Shown piece by piece: positions 19,421 through 30,960 of a DNA stretch of 64,000 nt. The stretch spans positions 10,001 to 74,000 of the forward strand of contig QPMI01000231.1 in the NCBI GenBank assembly GCA_004431415.1, in the 5' to 3' direction. The translations under genes and the position numbers were made by a program. The DNA is from Cyanophora paradoxa. Its lineage: Eukaryota; Glaucocystophyceae; Cyanophorales; Cyanophoraceae. Position 1 is the first letter of the stretch; each line of letters opens with the position of its first letter. The notes under the pieces are model-generated. The model was not told the origin of the DNA, made no database searches, and saw only the letters and a program-made list of their open reading frames with translations.

Positions 19421-20001
19421 GCATCGATCGCGACATCTAGTCGAATCGAGGGTTGCACTTTCTAGCATTTGGATAGTGACACGAACTAAATCAAGAGTGG
19501 GGTGTACACTACGACACCGTAGCCGCGGGCCCAGCCCACTGTGCTCGCTCCTGGCTGGGCCCTCAGGCCTATGCACATTGATAACACTGGCATGCAAGCT
19601 GCGGATAAACGCAAGAGCTAGAAGCGGCGGTGCTACCTACGGGGCGAGAAGCAGCGGACGACGCAGGCAGGGCCTTCTGAAGGGGGGCGTGCCCAAGCGG
19701 GGCGAGCCGCACGGGCGTAATTCTCAGGCCCCGGTAAATTGCAATTGTAAGCTTTGCTTTGCAGCCAATGTGCTTTCGAATTCCATCATGGCATGTCTGA
19801 CGGTCCCGGGTCCGGCTGATCGTAATCTTAATTGCCAGCTCGGATACGGTAATTGCCAGCTTCTGGCGCTGTACTGTACATACCACACTTGTAGCCTGGA
19901 CGTTGCGATTTAAATTCGTGCCCAAATGCTCACGTGCACATTGAAACCCAACCCACCTGCACTCCGTTTCTCTCGAGTACAATTCTTTGGGCAAGAAGGG
20001 G
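19421..20001. other. Gene-free, repeat remnants
   Basis: No gene is supported on either strand. It holds diverged pieces of the TACGTGTCCAAATGCG repeat family (19862-19935). In particular no MID or PIWI domain sequence follows the PAZ gene here. Confidence 0.55.
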
Positions 20002-23000
20002 CTACACACGGACGCCCTTGAGGTCATGATGCCTGTGGAAGGTCAAGAATTCTGGCACGAGATAGAACTCGCGCTTCGGTTTCTGTTCTTTCTTCGCTTT
20101 CGAGTTCCCCTTCTTAGCCGGCTGGGCTGGCTGCGGCTGAAGGGGGCTCTCCAACATATCACAGTCACCGATGGCAGCCCGAGCTGGGGTGACACCATGG
20201 CCAGTTAAAGTAGTCTCGCTGCCTGTTTCCTTGGTGGGCGTCCCGGAGACATTCGATTCCTCTGCATCGTGAGTGAGTGGGGCAAGCATAAAGCGAATTC
20301 GAAAAAAAGACCTGAAGTGGACAGCTCTGCAATTAAACTCGCAGCAGCTGCGGCGGACTTATCAAGCTCTGAAGGTGATTTTTTGTTGGGATTCACACAG
20401 CGAAACATTGGCTGCCTGAAAGAAAGTTAGAAGGAGCAGATTATGAAAGCGAACAACGCACTTGGGCTGCGTGACTTCAAGATTGTACTGGTGCTTGAGG
20501 TAGTCCGCAAACGATATTTCCTTTTCCTTGAAGGAGAAGCTCGAAAGTGGGCTCTTTTCAAAATCAACGCCAAGAATTTCGTAAGCGATATCTGCGGGCA
20601 AGGTAAGTCAGCCCCTATTGTCTTGTCAGAGCTTATAATTGGAACGAACTGTTCTGTTTGGCGAAAACGATGAGCCCGCAGAGCTTTTTGTTTACACTTG
20701 ATACGAAGGACTCCCACTCCGATGCAGTTGGCATGGACAGGCCACGCCCTGCATCCCACTGCACAAAAAATAAATAAATGAAGTCTACCATGCAGTAAAG
20801 AGGCACAAACCTGACGCTTCAGCTCCATAAGAACTTCGAGGCAGTTTTTGGGGGGCTCTGGTTTCGATTTCTTCTCTCGCTTCGCACGCCGCTCATCAAC
20901 ACCAGCTTCAGTCTGAAATTCGAAAAATTATGTCGAGATGGAAAAAGTATGAACCAGCACCAACCTCGGAATGGCGACGCTTTGTTGACTTCTTCGAAAT
21001 GACTGCACCAGCCTGCTGCTGCCTCTCCTTCCGTTCAACGACTTTCTCAACCTTGTTCCGAAGTCGTGCATTTGCCACCACCGATGCCCTCCGGGCAATT
21101 CTCAAAGCGGCTGAAAGCGCGGCTCGGAGTGCCCGCTTTGCGGCCGCATTGACAGCCATCTTGGGGGCTTGCCGCAGTGCTCCCGGACCACGAATTGATT
21201 TCTGCTTCTTTGCCGCTGGCAAAACAACCTGGCAAAACAGTTGAGCGATCACACAAGGTGGCGGGCAAAAGGCGCACGGTGAACTTCGTGACATGCTTTC
21301 CCAGCTTCACGCCCTTGGGTGCAGGAACGTCGCTTGGCTTGCTCCCATCAACCCCTTCAGGAGAAACAGCTGCTTCCGCCTGCCAGATCATCAGCAGGGC
21401 CATATCTGACAAACAAGGATAAAAGACCTTATTCTTCAAGGAGTTGGCGTCTCGCAAACGCTCCTTTTTCACACGACGGGCCATGCGCCGGCGAGCCTGC
21501 TTTGTATCTCCAGTATCGCCGGAAGTGCTCTTTGCAGATACACCATCGGGGGTGCTCAACGTCTCCTTGGGGCTCTCGGGTCGCGTTGCAGCAACGACGT
21601 GCTCTTCGGGCGCCGTGAGCTCCTCGTTTTGAATGTCTGAAAGGTGCCTCTTGCCGTCAATGACCATAACCTTGCCCGAAGGTTGCTTGCGGCGACGCGC
21701 AATGATGCTGCGTGCGTCCGCTGTGTTCATCTAAAGAAGGTAAGAAAGAAACATCGAAAATGAAAATCAACGACTGCACACAGGGACATCTGGCGTATCA
21801 GCAGCCTTCGCCATTTCGTCAACTAGCTTTGATGTAAGAAGGGTCGCAGACAATTTTGCAAAGAGCACGCACCCCTTGCACTCTCAACCTGCTCGGACGC
21901 AATCTTGCTGAAGCGCTCCCCAAAGCCGTGGCGAAGATTCTCGCTTGCTAAAGTGCCTCGCAAGCACACTCGACTGGGCTTGTCTTCATCAATCAGGGGG
22001 CTGCTGGTCTGCATCGCCTCAGGAGTGGTGGCCGGTGTTGACGCAACGGGGGATGAGAGAGACGCCGGAGAACCCGAGGCAACAGATGAAGAGGCGCAGG
22101 ACTCGGTCTCCATCCGCTTGGCACGCCTCTCCTTGAATGCTCCATTAAGTACTGAGTTCGACGCCAGAACTGCCTCTTCGAGAGATGCTCCCATCAACCT
22201 GAAGGAAGTAAGAGACTCTGAAAAAGACTCTGAGGAAGTAAGAGACACACTCGCCTCATCTCATTCTTGCGGCCGTCAAGTTTTTCCATCGAAGCCGTGA
22301 TAGCGCCGATCGTTTCCTGCATAGCACAATTAGTATTTTTGGTCGTGACGGAGCTGGAATTGAATTATGAAGAAAAGAACTCAGAACTCACGGCAACGCG
22401 GGCGAGGCATGCAGGTGCGATAGCGGCCCCGCTGATCGAGCACGTAGCTGCCCAGTCGTTGATATTTTCAGCAGCGGAAAGGGACAGCGCCAGCGCTCGG
22501 ATCGATTCCAGCGCCTGCAAGATCTCGGAGGCAAAGGCCTGTGCGAACGAGAGGCAGTCCCCAAAAGCGAGGGCAAGCTGCCGCGCCTCCTCGCCGGAGG
22601 GAGCTTGGTTGCTAGCCGCGACCGCGTCGCGGGTGTCCTGTAGGAGGTCCGCCACCCGCCAGAGTCGCCGGATCCCGTATTTCATACATGAAACGAGCGG
22701 GCTGTGGAGCCGTAAGCGTAACACAAGCGCAGGGTCTGAAACCCTGAAGTCTAATCGTACGCGGGCGTGGCGCTCTGCGTACCACTTCAGACCGTCGAAG
22801 GCTTGTCGCTTCAGGCGCATGTGAGCGCGCGCGGCGCTTGTCGTGCTGGCGCGGCGTGCAGGCTCCTCCAAAGCGAGGACGGCGGCCTCGGTTTTGCAGA
22901 AAGTGTCTTGCACCTCGCAGAGAGCCCGCACCTTCAAAAAGAAGAAGAGTCTGAGACCAACCCAGCCGTACGTTTTTGACGACACAAACCCGCACCTTCC

Positions 23001-23121
23001 AGACGCAGAAAACGCCCGCGATCTGAACCAAAGGAAGCTTGGAGTCGTCGGCCGGCGTGTCGAGGGCAGGAGCCGAAAGGGCGGGCGCGTGGGGCAGCGC
23101 CGAGACCTCGAGCTCGGCCAT
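20002..23121 (-). CDS. PAZ-domain protein lacking PIWI
   Basis: About 11 exons join in phase from ATG at 23121 (MAELEVSALPHAPALS) to TAG at 20002-20004. The first 400 or so residues are helical (AFASEILQALESIRALALSL; ETIGAITASMEKLDGRKNEM), then low complexity and basic (KKQKSIRGPGALRQAPK; NKVEKVVERKERQQQAG). The C-terminal part reads as a PAZ fold: WESFVSSVNKKLCGLIVF, AYEILGVDFEKSPLSSF, KEISFADYLKHQYNLEV, QPKQPMFRCVNP, an inserted acidic/Gln-Pro loop, and REFYLVPEFLTF. This parallels Piwi-clade PAZ (Y-I-D-d-sPxxtF, SfxeYYxxqYnxxI, QPxL, PELC). PAZ binds RNA 3' ends. The protein stops just after PAZ; no MID/PIWI or RNase III follows. It could be a truncated Piwi gene or a stand-alone PAZ protein. 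One intron near 22204-22260 is GC-AG. Confidence 0.7.
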
Positions 23122-23357
23122 CGTTTTCACGGTGTTGAAAAGCGAAAGTGGCGGGAGTTCTCGGGGGGGATCTGGCTAGGAGGGGTATAGCGTCCGGGTC
23201 TGCGAAGCAAGCCGAGCGGTATCCTGCGGCGTTATCCTGCGGCGGCATCCTGCGGCGGTCGATCTCAGCGCAGCAAGCCGGGGCCAGAGCTAAGGATGCT
23301 CGACTGAGGCGAGGACCGCATGCTGTCGAAACACTCGCCCGCACTCGCCTGCCAGTA

Positions 23358-23883
23358 TGAGTGCTCAAGGAGTGGCAGGGGTCGAGCCGCAAACGCCGCC
23401 GGCGGCTCAGCGGCCTGGTTCGCATCTGGTTCTCGGGAGCCTCGCGTCGAGGTTGATTTCGCGGGTCGTAGCTCACTGACCCGTGTGTCTTCGCAGTTGA
23501 ATGCCCTGCAGCGCCAAGAAAGCGGCGCTTGCCTGCGCCTTCTTCCCCTCGGAGGCATGCAGAGGGCGGCTTTCGCAAACTCGATTGTGCGCTGGACCCC
23601 ATGGCCTGCGGCCCCCCTCCGTCCTTTTCTTTCGTTTTTCTGATACTTTTGCAGTCTCCTCGATACCTGTCGCACCGCCGGAACCACTCAACACGAACAG
23701 CCCTCGCTCTGCGTCGTCGCCTCCTCCAACTCCCACCCCTCCCGCTCGAAACCTCCCGCTCTCCACCGCGCTTCATTCGCCGAACTCGGCGAGTGTTGCG
23801 CTTGCGGGACACCCGGAGCCCGAGGCACTTCCACCACCCTCCGCGACGCCATCGCGCTCCAGGCAGCTCCGCGGCTTTCGGTA
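23358..23883 (+). CDS. Pro/Ser-rich small protein with a SIAMESE-like motif
   Basis: A plausible exon pair: one (about 23496-23588) reads ECPAAPRKRRLPAPSSP and HAEGGFRKLD; it splices in phase across a GT-AG intron to SSIPVAPPEPLNTNS and a Pro/Ser/Thr-rich tail ending QLRGFR (TAG at 23881-23883). A first exon from ATG at 23358 (MSAQGVAGVEPQ) is likely but its junction could not be phased. The CPxAPRKRR string is similar to the CPPAPRK-R motif of plant SIAMESE-related CDK inhibitors. It may be chance. It is divergent to the PAZ gene with a short shared upstream region. Confidence 0.38.
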
Positions 23884-24086
23884 GTCCCTCGAAGGCCTTC
23901 GTCTGAGCGGCCCCGGCGCTTCTAAGCGCCCCGTCTCTGCAGGAAATCCCAGAATCGATTGCTCTTGTAGTGTTCGCCTGTAAGAATCGATTGTATAGTA
24001 AATATTGCGCGGGGCATTCCTGCGTTCCAAAATCGATTGCGATCTTTGTCGCCCGTGTAGTTCTTCATGTAACTAGGAAGCAGACT

Positions 24087-27000
24087 CTATGCAAGGAAGC
24101 TGTACACCCTGAGAGAGTGGTCGCTGGAGCAGGAGGCTAGTTCGACGTCAACAAGGGGGTCGTTCGGCAATCGCGGGTCCCTCTCGTCCTCTTCGGGGCG
24201 CTTGCGCCAGCGGAGACGGCGCACCGCCGCGCAGTGCGCAATCCTTGTATAAGCGCGACGGTCAGCCGGCAGAAAAACGCACCGAGCCCTTACGCGAACC
24301 TGGAGTTGAAGCTGCGGTGCCGAGTCCAGACCCCTGCGGGATCGGTTTGCTCGGGGCGCCAGAGCTCGATGGCGCCGGCTTCGAGCCCCACGGCAAGAAG
24401 AAAGTGCGAGCCTGGAGCAACGAGGGTGAGCGAGGGCTGCGGTGCTGGCCGGGGGCGAGGCAGCAGCGCCCGCACCTGGCGCCCAGGCCAACGCCGTCAC
24501 GGCGCCCTCGAAAACAGGAAGAGTGGCCTTCACGCCCCACGCGCGGGAATCTCCCACGGCCACGCGACCCCAAATCTTCACTGTCTGATCTCGCGAGCCG
24601 GTCGCGAAGGCCAGCGGGCCAGCGGGCCCGGACGGGGCCCAGGAGCACGCCCATACAATCCGCTCGTGGGCCTCCACCATACAGTCTGGGCTAAGGGGCT
24701 CGCCCCCGGGGGGCGGCCGTGCGTCCCCTGCAATCCACCCTTGAGCGGTTGCAGGGCAGAAGGGCGCCCAAGGAAGGGGAGGGGCGCACGGAGGGCACGC
24801 GGAACGGTCCAGACGGCGACGGAGCGGTCGCGGGAGGCGCTGAGGAGGAGCTCCGTGCCCGGCTCGGGCCCGGGGGCGAACTCGAGCTGCGCGAACGCTC
24901 GAGAGCCCCGCGGCGAGGAGGCCGCTGGGGCGAGAGGACCTGTGTGACGGTGAGCGCGTGGCCGTGGGCAACGAAGCGCTCCTTCCACGTCGCCGTGTCC
25001 CACAGCCGAATCTCCGCATGCTCCGCCTTCGTGCTCTGCACCCGCTGCCCCTCGCCACCGGCGCGCGGCCCGCGGAGCGGGGGAGGCGCGGGCGGGCCTT
25101 GCACGCGGAAGCGATGAGGGCGCCGTCGCAGCTACTGGCCAGAGCAACGACCTCGTTCAGGTGCCCGAAGCTGGCGCGGCGCGGGGGTTAGCCGAGAAGC
25201 GGCGGCGCTCGACCGGCGCCGCGCGCACAGCTTCTGGACCTCGGGCCAGAGGGTGTTCTGCAGCAGCTGCTCCTCCAGCGGCGGCCTGGAGAGGGGCACC
25301 GGGCGGAAGGGCCCCGAACCCACCGGCGCCCGCTCGCCCGCCAGCACCCCGGAGGGCCCCGGAGGCCCGCCCTCCTCGTCGCCGCCGCCGCTGCCGTCCG
25401 TGGGCCCCTCGCCCGCGCCCTCGCCGGCTTCAAGCTCGCCCAGGGGCGCGCCGCGGTGCCCGACGCCCAGGCCCACCTCGCCCTCGCCGCGACCCACGGC
25501 CTGCCCTGCGCCCGCGTCATCCCCCGGAAACTGCCGGCCGCCGCGCCGCACCCGGGAAGATCGGGCGGTTCGAGAGGCCGAGCGGGGGCACGTTCGCCGC
25601 CAACGGCCGGGCCTCGTCGGCGGCGAGCTGCCGGCGGCGGTGAGGCAGCGCGGGGAGAGGCTGCGAGTCTACAGCGGACCGAGAGGGGCGCGCCGGCGAT
25701 GCGCGCGAAGGAGTCGAAGAACGTCTGCGGCGCCTCGAGCACGCGCACGACCTGCCGCCGGCCTCGACGGGGCTCCGGGCCCTCGACTTGTGGACCGCGC
25801 ACCTTCTCGTCGGCGGCGGCGGCGTAGCGGTGGCAGGCGGGGAGTCCCGGGGCGCTGGCCTGGAAGGCGATGGCCGCGAGATCGTAGCCATGGATCTGCG
25901 GCCGCGCCACCTCGCACCACGTCGACCTGCGCCCCCATCGCGCCCCTCCTGCCGCCGTGGGTGAGCGGGCGCCGCACCGCCGCTCCCCGCCGGGAGCCTC
26001 CCGCGTCCAGGGCGCGAAAAGGCGGGCGGTCTGGTCGGCACTGAGGGGGGCGTGAGATGCCGCCGGGCAAGCGCTGCACGGCGGGGCCCGGTCGCCTGGC
26101 GGAGAGTAGGTAGCGGGAAGAGGGGTCCCAGCTGCAGTCCGAGATGGGACCGAAATGGCCCGAGACCGCCACCTCCGCGGCCCAGCCGGCTGCGCTGCCC
26201 GTCGGGGACCGGGCGGCGCGGGGGGTGCGGGCCGCACCCTCGCGGCGGCGCCAGAGGTGGAAGGCGCCGTTGAAGCCGTGCGCGAGCAGAGCGTCGCCCC
26301 GCGGGCCCCACACGCCGCCCATGAACCCCAGCGTCCTGCGCCGGGAGTTCGGCCAGGCGGCTACGGGGGCGGGGGCCGGGGCGGGCCCGCCGCTGAGGTC
26401 GCCGACGCGGGCGGTGGTGAGCCAGACGCCGGTGCCGGGATCGGGACGCCAGAGGGCCATCGTGCGATCCATCGACGCGCTCAACAGGCACAGCGGCCGC
26501 TCCGGGGCTCCCCCTGCGCTCACTCGCCGCAGCCGGCAGCTCACAGCGAGGGGGCGCACCCGGGCGGGGCACTGGGGGGTGCCACGCGAGGCCGTAGACC
26601 CAGTCCTCATGGCCGGAGAGCAGCGCCTCGAGCGCGGCGGTGAAGCGGGCGCGGCCGGCTGGTCCGCGGGCGGCAAAGGCGTGGCCCCGGGGGGCGGCCC
26701 CCGGGCCCCCTCCAAGGGAGAGGTTGAGCGCCTCGAGCAGCTCCGGCGAGAGCACGCTCCCGCCCCCCGCCGGCCCCTCCGCCCCGGCCCCCCGCCCCTC
26801 CCCGAGCGCCGAGACCTGCGCAGCGTGTCTTGTGCTGCGCGGGCGGCGCTCGCGCCGCGGGGCGCACCCGCCACAGGCGGATGGTCGCGTCCTGCGCGGA
26901 GGAGGCGAGCAGAAGGTCCTCCTCGTCCCCCGCGGGGCGGAACTCCAGCGCCCGCACCCAGTCCTGGTGCCCCGCCAGAGACCCCGTGCGCGCGAACTGC

Positions 27001-27920
27001 CGCGCGTCACGGCGGGACCGCGGGGCGGCGCGCAAGGCGCACGGAGCCCGTGGCTGCATCCTCGGCGTACAGGTGCACGCGACCGTCCACCCCGCCCGCC
27101 GCCACCAACGCCGCCCCGCAGCCCGGCAGCACCGCCGCCGCAACCGCATGCATCATGCGCGGTGCATAGTCGAAGCGGGCCGCCGCCTTCCAGTCCCCGG
27201 CGCTTTCTGGGCGGCAGCGGCGAGATGTGCTTCAGCAGCTGGGCTGGGGGGCGCGGGGCAATGCGCACGAGGTCGCGTCCACACTCGCACGGAACCGTCC
27301 GCCGAACAACTGGCGATGAGCGTGCCAGCGTGCACGCGGCGCAACACCGCAAGGCAGGTCACAGCGTCTCCGTGCCCTGCGAGTACCGCAGCTCGCAACC
27401 ACTGCGCGGCACGAAGTGAGCACAACCCTAGCACTCTCACCGGCATCAGCCGCACCTCCGAGCGGTCGGCCCCGCCGGCCGAGCGCCAGATTGCGATCGT
27501 GCAGTCTGAGCTCGCGGACGCGATCTCGTCCTCTGCAGCAAGCTCCGCATCCCGGGCGCTCGCGGCTGGATCTACGCGCGCTCTCAGAGTCTGGTGCGAG
27601 CTGGCGACCTGGAGCTGCAAGCGCTGGCTCGCCTACTGGAATCCAGGAGATGGCGTTGACCCGCCCAGCGTGCCCGCAGAGTGTGCCGATCGTGCGCTCC
27701 TCCTGCGCGGGCGTCAGAGCGCTCGCACACGCGCGCGCGATCCGCGATCAGCGAGGTTTCCCAGCTGCGGCGTCTCGCGAACCTCCGGATCGTAGAGCGC
27801 GACGTAGTTGAACGCTCCAAAGGCGACGAGGCCATTGTTGCCCCACGCGGCGCAGTGCGGCGACCGATTGCACCCGATGCTCACGAAGCGCAGCAACGGC
27901 TCGCCGAGGGCGGTGCTCAT
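24087..27920 (-). CDS. ELP2: Elongator complex subunit 2
   Basis: ELP2 is the double WD40-propeller subunit of Elongator, which modifies wobble uridine in tRNA. Many short GC-rich introns interrupt it. Starting from ATG at 27918-27920 the exons give IGCNRS, then CAAWGNNGLVAFGAFNYVAL and YDPE. Next come ERTIGTLCGHAGRVNAISW, IASASSDCTIAIWR, LAGHQDWVRALEFRP, LSGHEDWVYGLAWHPP, LLSASMDRTMALWRPD and GVWLTTARVGDLSGG. Further on are the diagnostic EVARPQIHGYDL, ADEKV and QLLQNTLWPEVQKL. The last repeat is VELASCSSDHSLRVYSFLA, with stop at 24087-24089. These match ELP2 along its whole length, including the segments outside WD repeats. No coding break was noticed. Exact exon junctions were not all worked out. 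Confidence 0.93.
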
Positions 27921-28907
27921 CGCGCGCGACCGGTACCGGTACTGACGTGCAGCTGCAGTCTGGCGAACGAAGGCGAACGAATTGCCGTACCCCCCCTTCG
28001 AAGGCGAGTCAGACATGTACAGCGGCGGGCCGGGGGCCGGGGGCGGATCCGGACCGGAGCGCGAGCGGGCGCGGCGGCGGCGGAGCGCGAGCGCGAGTGG
28101 GCGGCCGCGCGGGCGGCGTTGGCGGAGCGCGCGCGCGAGCGCGAGCGCGGGCCGGGTGGGCGGCCGAGCGGGCGGCGGTGCACGTGGCAGAGCGGCGGCG
28201 GCGCCGGCGGGCGGCGGCGGCGGCGGCGGCGATCGCGATAACTTTTCACCCGGCACAGAACGGCTAGTCGCTGCACAGCATGTTGTAGCCGGCAAGCTAG
28301 CGGGTAGAATGCACTAGCTTGCGCCGGGGACCCGGGAATTCCAAATACCCGAGGAGCGATTTCGCTTTAACCGATTTTTGACCGTGTTGCAATTGGGTCG
28401 ACCGGTAAAAACAACGAGCTGTGTTCATCATTTTTTTCAGAGCGTTTTTTACTGACGCCCGGTCGTGGGGTAGAGAGCTGCCAGCTGGCCGCAGCTGCCG
28501 CAGTGCGCAGCGCGCCCAAGCTGCGGAGTAAATACAAGCAAGGTGCGTCCTTGAAGAGCCCACTCGCGCTAGCCAAGTTACTAGTAGCGCTAGGCGCCTC
28601 GGACTGCATCGTCCCGTCTGGCCCCGTCCGGTCCGCCGTTCATTGCTCGCGGCAGGTCTGGTAGAACATCGCCCATCGCGATGAAGGTGCTCGCACTCTC
28701 CCTCCGCAATGTGCCGGCCGTGCCGCAGTGCTGTGTCCGGGGACCGGGATCCGCGTCGCCGAGTCGGGCCTCCGAGCTCGAGCTCCCCGCCCCACGAAGT
28801 GCTGCCGCAATTCTAATGAGTTCTAGTTGTCATGCGCATCGTGATTCATCGCTTATCTACTCTAATTGCACACGGGCCGCTTGAGCCGGACACTAGCAAG
28901 TGCGAGC
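27921..28907. other. Intergenic with GCGCGAGCG-rich tract
   Basis: 28030-28240 is simple (GCGCGAG, GGCGGCGGC) sequence whose frames give only Arg/Glu/Ala/Gly runs. 28300-28900 shows no convincing gene. This is the shared upstream region of ELP2 and the surface-protein gene. Confidence 0.5.
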
Positions 28908-30897
28908 ATGATCCGTCGATGCGTGGACATCGTCGAATCGGACCTATCGTCTTTTAAAGCGCGTCCCGACGATATCGATTCAGGACACCTGAGTCGTCAC
29001 GCGCAGGTCCGGTTTTGGACCGCGCTCGCGGTGCTGGCCGCGCTTGTGGCGTTGGCCGCGGCCGCTCATCCCCCTCCGCCGTTCACCGAGGTGAGGCAAA
29101 GCGCCCTGCGCCTGCGAGGACTTGACCCGCGGGACGCAGAAATGCCCAGGGGAGACCTGCGTGCCCTCGGTGCGCGTCCTGCAAGCGATGAGGGAGCCAC
29201 GCCTCGCCAACGCGCTCCCTCCGCGCCCGCGCAGAAGTGGGACGCGAAGGCGGGCAGCCTCGAGGTCTCTGGCAGCAACTGCCAGCGTGCAGTCGGGAGC
29301 AACTCAACGGTCGTGGATGCGCCGGCGGAGGCGTTCACGGGCATCCCTCCCCGCTACAGTCGCATCGTCATCAAGGGCAAGGCGCCAGCGGGCTATTCTT
29401 GGGCTGCCCCGGTGCAGGTCAATATCCAGCCGGCCTCGGCGCCTGTCACGGACCCCGCCACGTTCGGGTACTTCCGCCCTGCCAGATTGCGACCGGCGTG
29501 GCCATGGGAGGGACCTTTTTTTTCGCAGATGTGTGTTCCCTCCGCCTTCCCCCCCGCCGTCCTCGGGCCGGCGCCTGCTGTCGCCCGCGAACAACAACGA
29601 CGACAAGAAGGGCGACGACAAGAAGGACGACGGCAAGAAGGAGGACGACAAGAAGGACGACGGCAAGAAGGAGGACGACAAGAAGGACGACGGCAAGAAG
29701 CCGGCCTGCTACGCGATCCGCATCTCGCCAAACTGCACGGAGGGTGCGCCTTTCGCCTTGCCGCGGCCTCGTGCATCAGCTCACATGGCGCTGCCGCTCC
29801 CGTTGGCCAGTCGGGCTCGTGAACGTCGATTACGCGGTCCGCCGCCCCCGTTGGCCAATCGTCTAAATGACCCTCAAACCGCCTCGATGGCAGCTTGTCG
29901 TCGATGGCAGCTTCCTCGTCCACATCAATGTCCGCCTCCCTCTCCCCGTCTCCCCCTTGCCCTCCTCGAGGCTCTCGGGCCTTTTCTCGCGCCTTTATTT
30001 TCGCGCCTTCGGCGCCTTCCCTCGGATCGCGGTGCATATTTTAACTCGTGACTCGGCGCGATGCCGCACGCGCAGGTGTCGGGCCAGCCCATCGCCGGCT
30101 CGCCGTTCGCAGTGACGGTCAAGAAGGGCGACTCCGGCGCAATCGCCTTTTTCGAGAAGGTCCGCCGCGGTCGCCCCGCCCCGCCCCCGCCGCTGCGCCT
30201 CACGCCTCCTCCGCGCCAGGGCGGCAGCGCTAGCAAGATCGTCGTGAAGGTGCAGGCCGCCGGCGCCGGCCGCCCCCCGGGGCGCGCCGGCGAGCGGGGG
30301 CGGGGCGGCAGTTCGACGGCCCGACGAACAAGCCGAAGCTGGAGAAGTGCTCCGACGCCTTCGACGAGGCGACCGTGACCGCCCTCGGCGGCGCCGGCGC
30401 CAAGTGACCCCGCCCCCCTTCGCCCCCAACGCGTACCCTCACGCCACCCAGGTGCGAGTGGACGAAGGACGGCGCGGCCATCGAGGTCAAGCTCGGTGCC
30501 CGGCCCCCCGTGCCCCCGACGCCGCCCTTTGCTGACGCTCGTCCTGCAGGCAACAAGGCCAACCCGAAGAGTGTCACGTTCAAGAGCGGTAACGGCATCA
30601 AGGCACGAACGCTCTACGTCTGATGCCGTGCGCTCGCCTCGCCACCTGACGCGCGCGTTGCCGCAGATCAAGACCTTCGCGAGCGAGGAGGCGTCGGGCA
30701 CAGTCGAGGTCGCCAAGTCCGAGGACGCCGCCAAGGAGAAGGACGGCAATCAGAAGAGCGAGGTGCACGCCTCCCCTTACCCCCCACCCCTCCATCTTCC
30801 CCCCCCCCCCTCCCCCCCCCAACCCCCCCCAACCCCCAACCCTAACCCCAACCCCAACCCCAACCCCCCTCTTCTCCCCTCCCCCCCCCCCTCTCTC

Positions 30898-30960
<63 letters not shown>

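Noticed and set aside
25517-27352. Very long Arg/Gly/Pro ORFs (over 600 codons) on both strands of the ELP2 gene
   Set aside because: They are open only because the region is GC-rich; the WD-repeat exons in other frames explain the sequence.
28030-28240. Gene encoding Glu/Arg/Ala repeats upstream of ELP2
   Set aside because: Simple GCGCGAG repeats give long frames in all registers; no start, family or splice support.
30899-30958. CRISPR-like or regulatory array
   Set aside because: It is plain poly-C and CA microsatellite within an intron; there are no spacers.
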